A stretch of 13,382 nucleotides of DNA from Clostridia bacterium (GTDB lineage Bacteria > Bacillota_E > SLMV01 > PUMD01), in NCBI GenBank assembly GCA_003562655.1, contig PWUC01000129.1, forward strand, positions 1 to 13,382. Direction: 5' to 3'. The notes beneath the pieces were generated by a model. It was not told where the DNA came from. It did no database searches and saw nothing but the letters and a program-made list of their open reading frames with translations. This document shows, one piece after another, positions 12,939-13,382 of this stretch. Position 1 is the stretch's first letter; each line of letters starts with the position of its first letter. The translations under genes were made by a program, and so were the position numbers.

Positions 12939-13382
12939 ATGGATGCGGATTCGATTCCTGCCCGACAGGGCCATCTCCCTGCCTGGGCGCCCGGTGCTGG
13001 TCCTGACCTGTCCTTCGATTTATTCCCCCTTCTGCGCATTATTATCAGCATCGAGCACCTGTTGCATCTCGTCCCCTCGGCATCTCTGCCGAGGACGCAG
13101 CAGGCGCACCGGGGCCTGAACCGCCAGGTGATGACGGCCCTTATCACCTGTGAGTGGATCCGAAACCAACAGGTGGTGCTGATCACCGGTCCCACCGGGT
13201 CGGGCAAGACCTACATCGCCTGTGCCCTGGGCAACATGGCCTGCCGGCACGGCCTCAGTGCCCGCTACTATCGCCTGCCACGGCTGGTCTCGGAGTTGGC
13301 TCTGGCCCAGGCGGATGGGTCCTTTCCCAAGCTTCTGACCCGATTGGCCAAGATCCAACTCCTGATCCTCGATGACTGGGGC
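12939..13382 (+). CDS. IstB-like IS21 transposase helper ATPase, 5'-truncated remnant, 3'-partial
   Basis: From about 13107 the frame reads like IstB: HRGLNRQVM, CEWIRNQQVVLITGPTGSGKTYIACALG with Walker A GPTGSGKT at 13188-13211, RLPRLVSELALAQADGS, and Walker B LLILDDWG at the window edge. IstB is the AAA+ ATPase that helps the IstA transposase of IS21-type elements. The frame is open back to a TAG at 12933, with an ATG at 12939, but residues encoded before about 13100 do not resemble the usual 80-100-residue IstB N-terminus, and no ribosome site stands before that ATG. The istA gene, normally directly upstream, is absent; cobO is there instead. The conserved part begins just after a perfect hairpin at 13075-13094. 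It is most likely a truncated element remnant, with the rest beyond the window. Confidence 0.7.
   Translation, partial: MDADSIPARQGHLPAWAPGAGPDLSFDLFPLLRIIISIEHLLHLVPSASLPRTQQAHRGLNRQVMTALITCEWIRNQQVVLITGPTGSGKTYIACALGNMACRHGLSARYYRLPRLVSELALAQADGSFPKLLTRLAKIQLLILDDWG
13075..13094. repeat. Perfect 8-bp stem-loop at the start of IstB similarity
   Basis: CCTCGGCA-TCTC-TGCCGAGG is a perfect hairpin with a 4-base loop. It ends 12 bp before the first codon that clearly matches IstB. No T-tract follows. It may mark the joint between host DNA and the element fragment, or be a terminator-like leftover. Confidence 0.45.

Noticed and set aside
12891..12968. tRNA-like segment: T-loop-like TTCGATT at 12952-12958 and partly complementary ends
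   Set aside because: No D-arm or proper anticodon stem can be formed, the conserved base pair closing the T-loop is A-C, and the acceptor ends match in only five of seven positions.
12656..13207. Long open frame on the minus strand at the right edge (183 codons)
   Set aside because: It lies antisense to the IstB-like segment and the structured gap, has Arg/Pro/Ser-rich composition typical of antisense GC-rich frames, and shows no recognisable motif.

Overview
The window is a GC-rich bacterial segment with twelve convincing genes, all on the + strand. Purine-rich Shine-Dalgarno sites (AAGGAGG, AAAGGAG), frequent GTG/TTG starts, an ArgR-type regulator, a DppA-type D-aminopeptidase and a four-subunit NADP-type hydrogenase together suggest an anaerobic or facultative, possibly thermophilic member of the Bacillota. 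This placement is inferred from gene content and signals, not from a marker gene.

Layout. Positions 1-3410 hold a tightly packed operon for a cytosolic group 3b [NiFe] hydrogenase (sulfhydrogenase type) in the order beta-gamma-delta-alpha; the beta gene enters from outside the window. Next comes an unrecognised gene (3608-4096, possibly PUA/EVE-like) behind its own promoter-like sequence, a perfect 18-bp operator-like palindrome and a structured leader. A 0.3-kb gap leads to a DppA-type D-aminopeptidase (4400-5203). It is followed by a Cys-rich 79-residue protein (5392-5631) with the one good intrinsic terminator in the window, and then an ArgR-family regulator (5834-6304). A 275-bp structured gap precedes a compact four-gene run: a cytoplasmic CapA-like protein, a 3-methyladenine DNA glycosylase, a BadF/N-acetylglucosamine-kinase-like sugar kinase, and an exported, C-terminally anchored UshA-type 5'-nucleotidase (6580-11493). 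A promoter-like site then introduces a PadR regulator with a Cys/His-rich head and a CobO corrinoid adenosyltransferase (11613-12708). The right edge is a structured non-coding stretch leading into a remnant of an IS21-type istB gene without istA.

How the genes fit together. The hydrogenase couples H2 to NADP(H). The D-aminopeptidase, sugar kinase, CapA-like protein and nucleotidase could belong to salvage of cell-wall peptides, amino sugars and nucleotides, but this rests only on proximity. PadR plus CobO suggests local control of cobalamin activation.

I found no CRISPR array, rRNA, convincing tRNA or clear novel multi-gene system. The points most worth a second look are an ArgR whose usual ligand-contacting Asp-Asp pair reads Glu-Arg, the operator-plus-leader architecture at 3435-3607, the Cys/His-rich PadR head, a strong ribosome site with no start codon ahead of the DNA glycosylase, and the structured region joined to the istB remnant.
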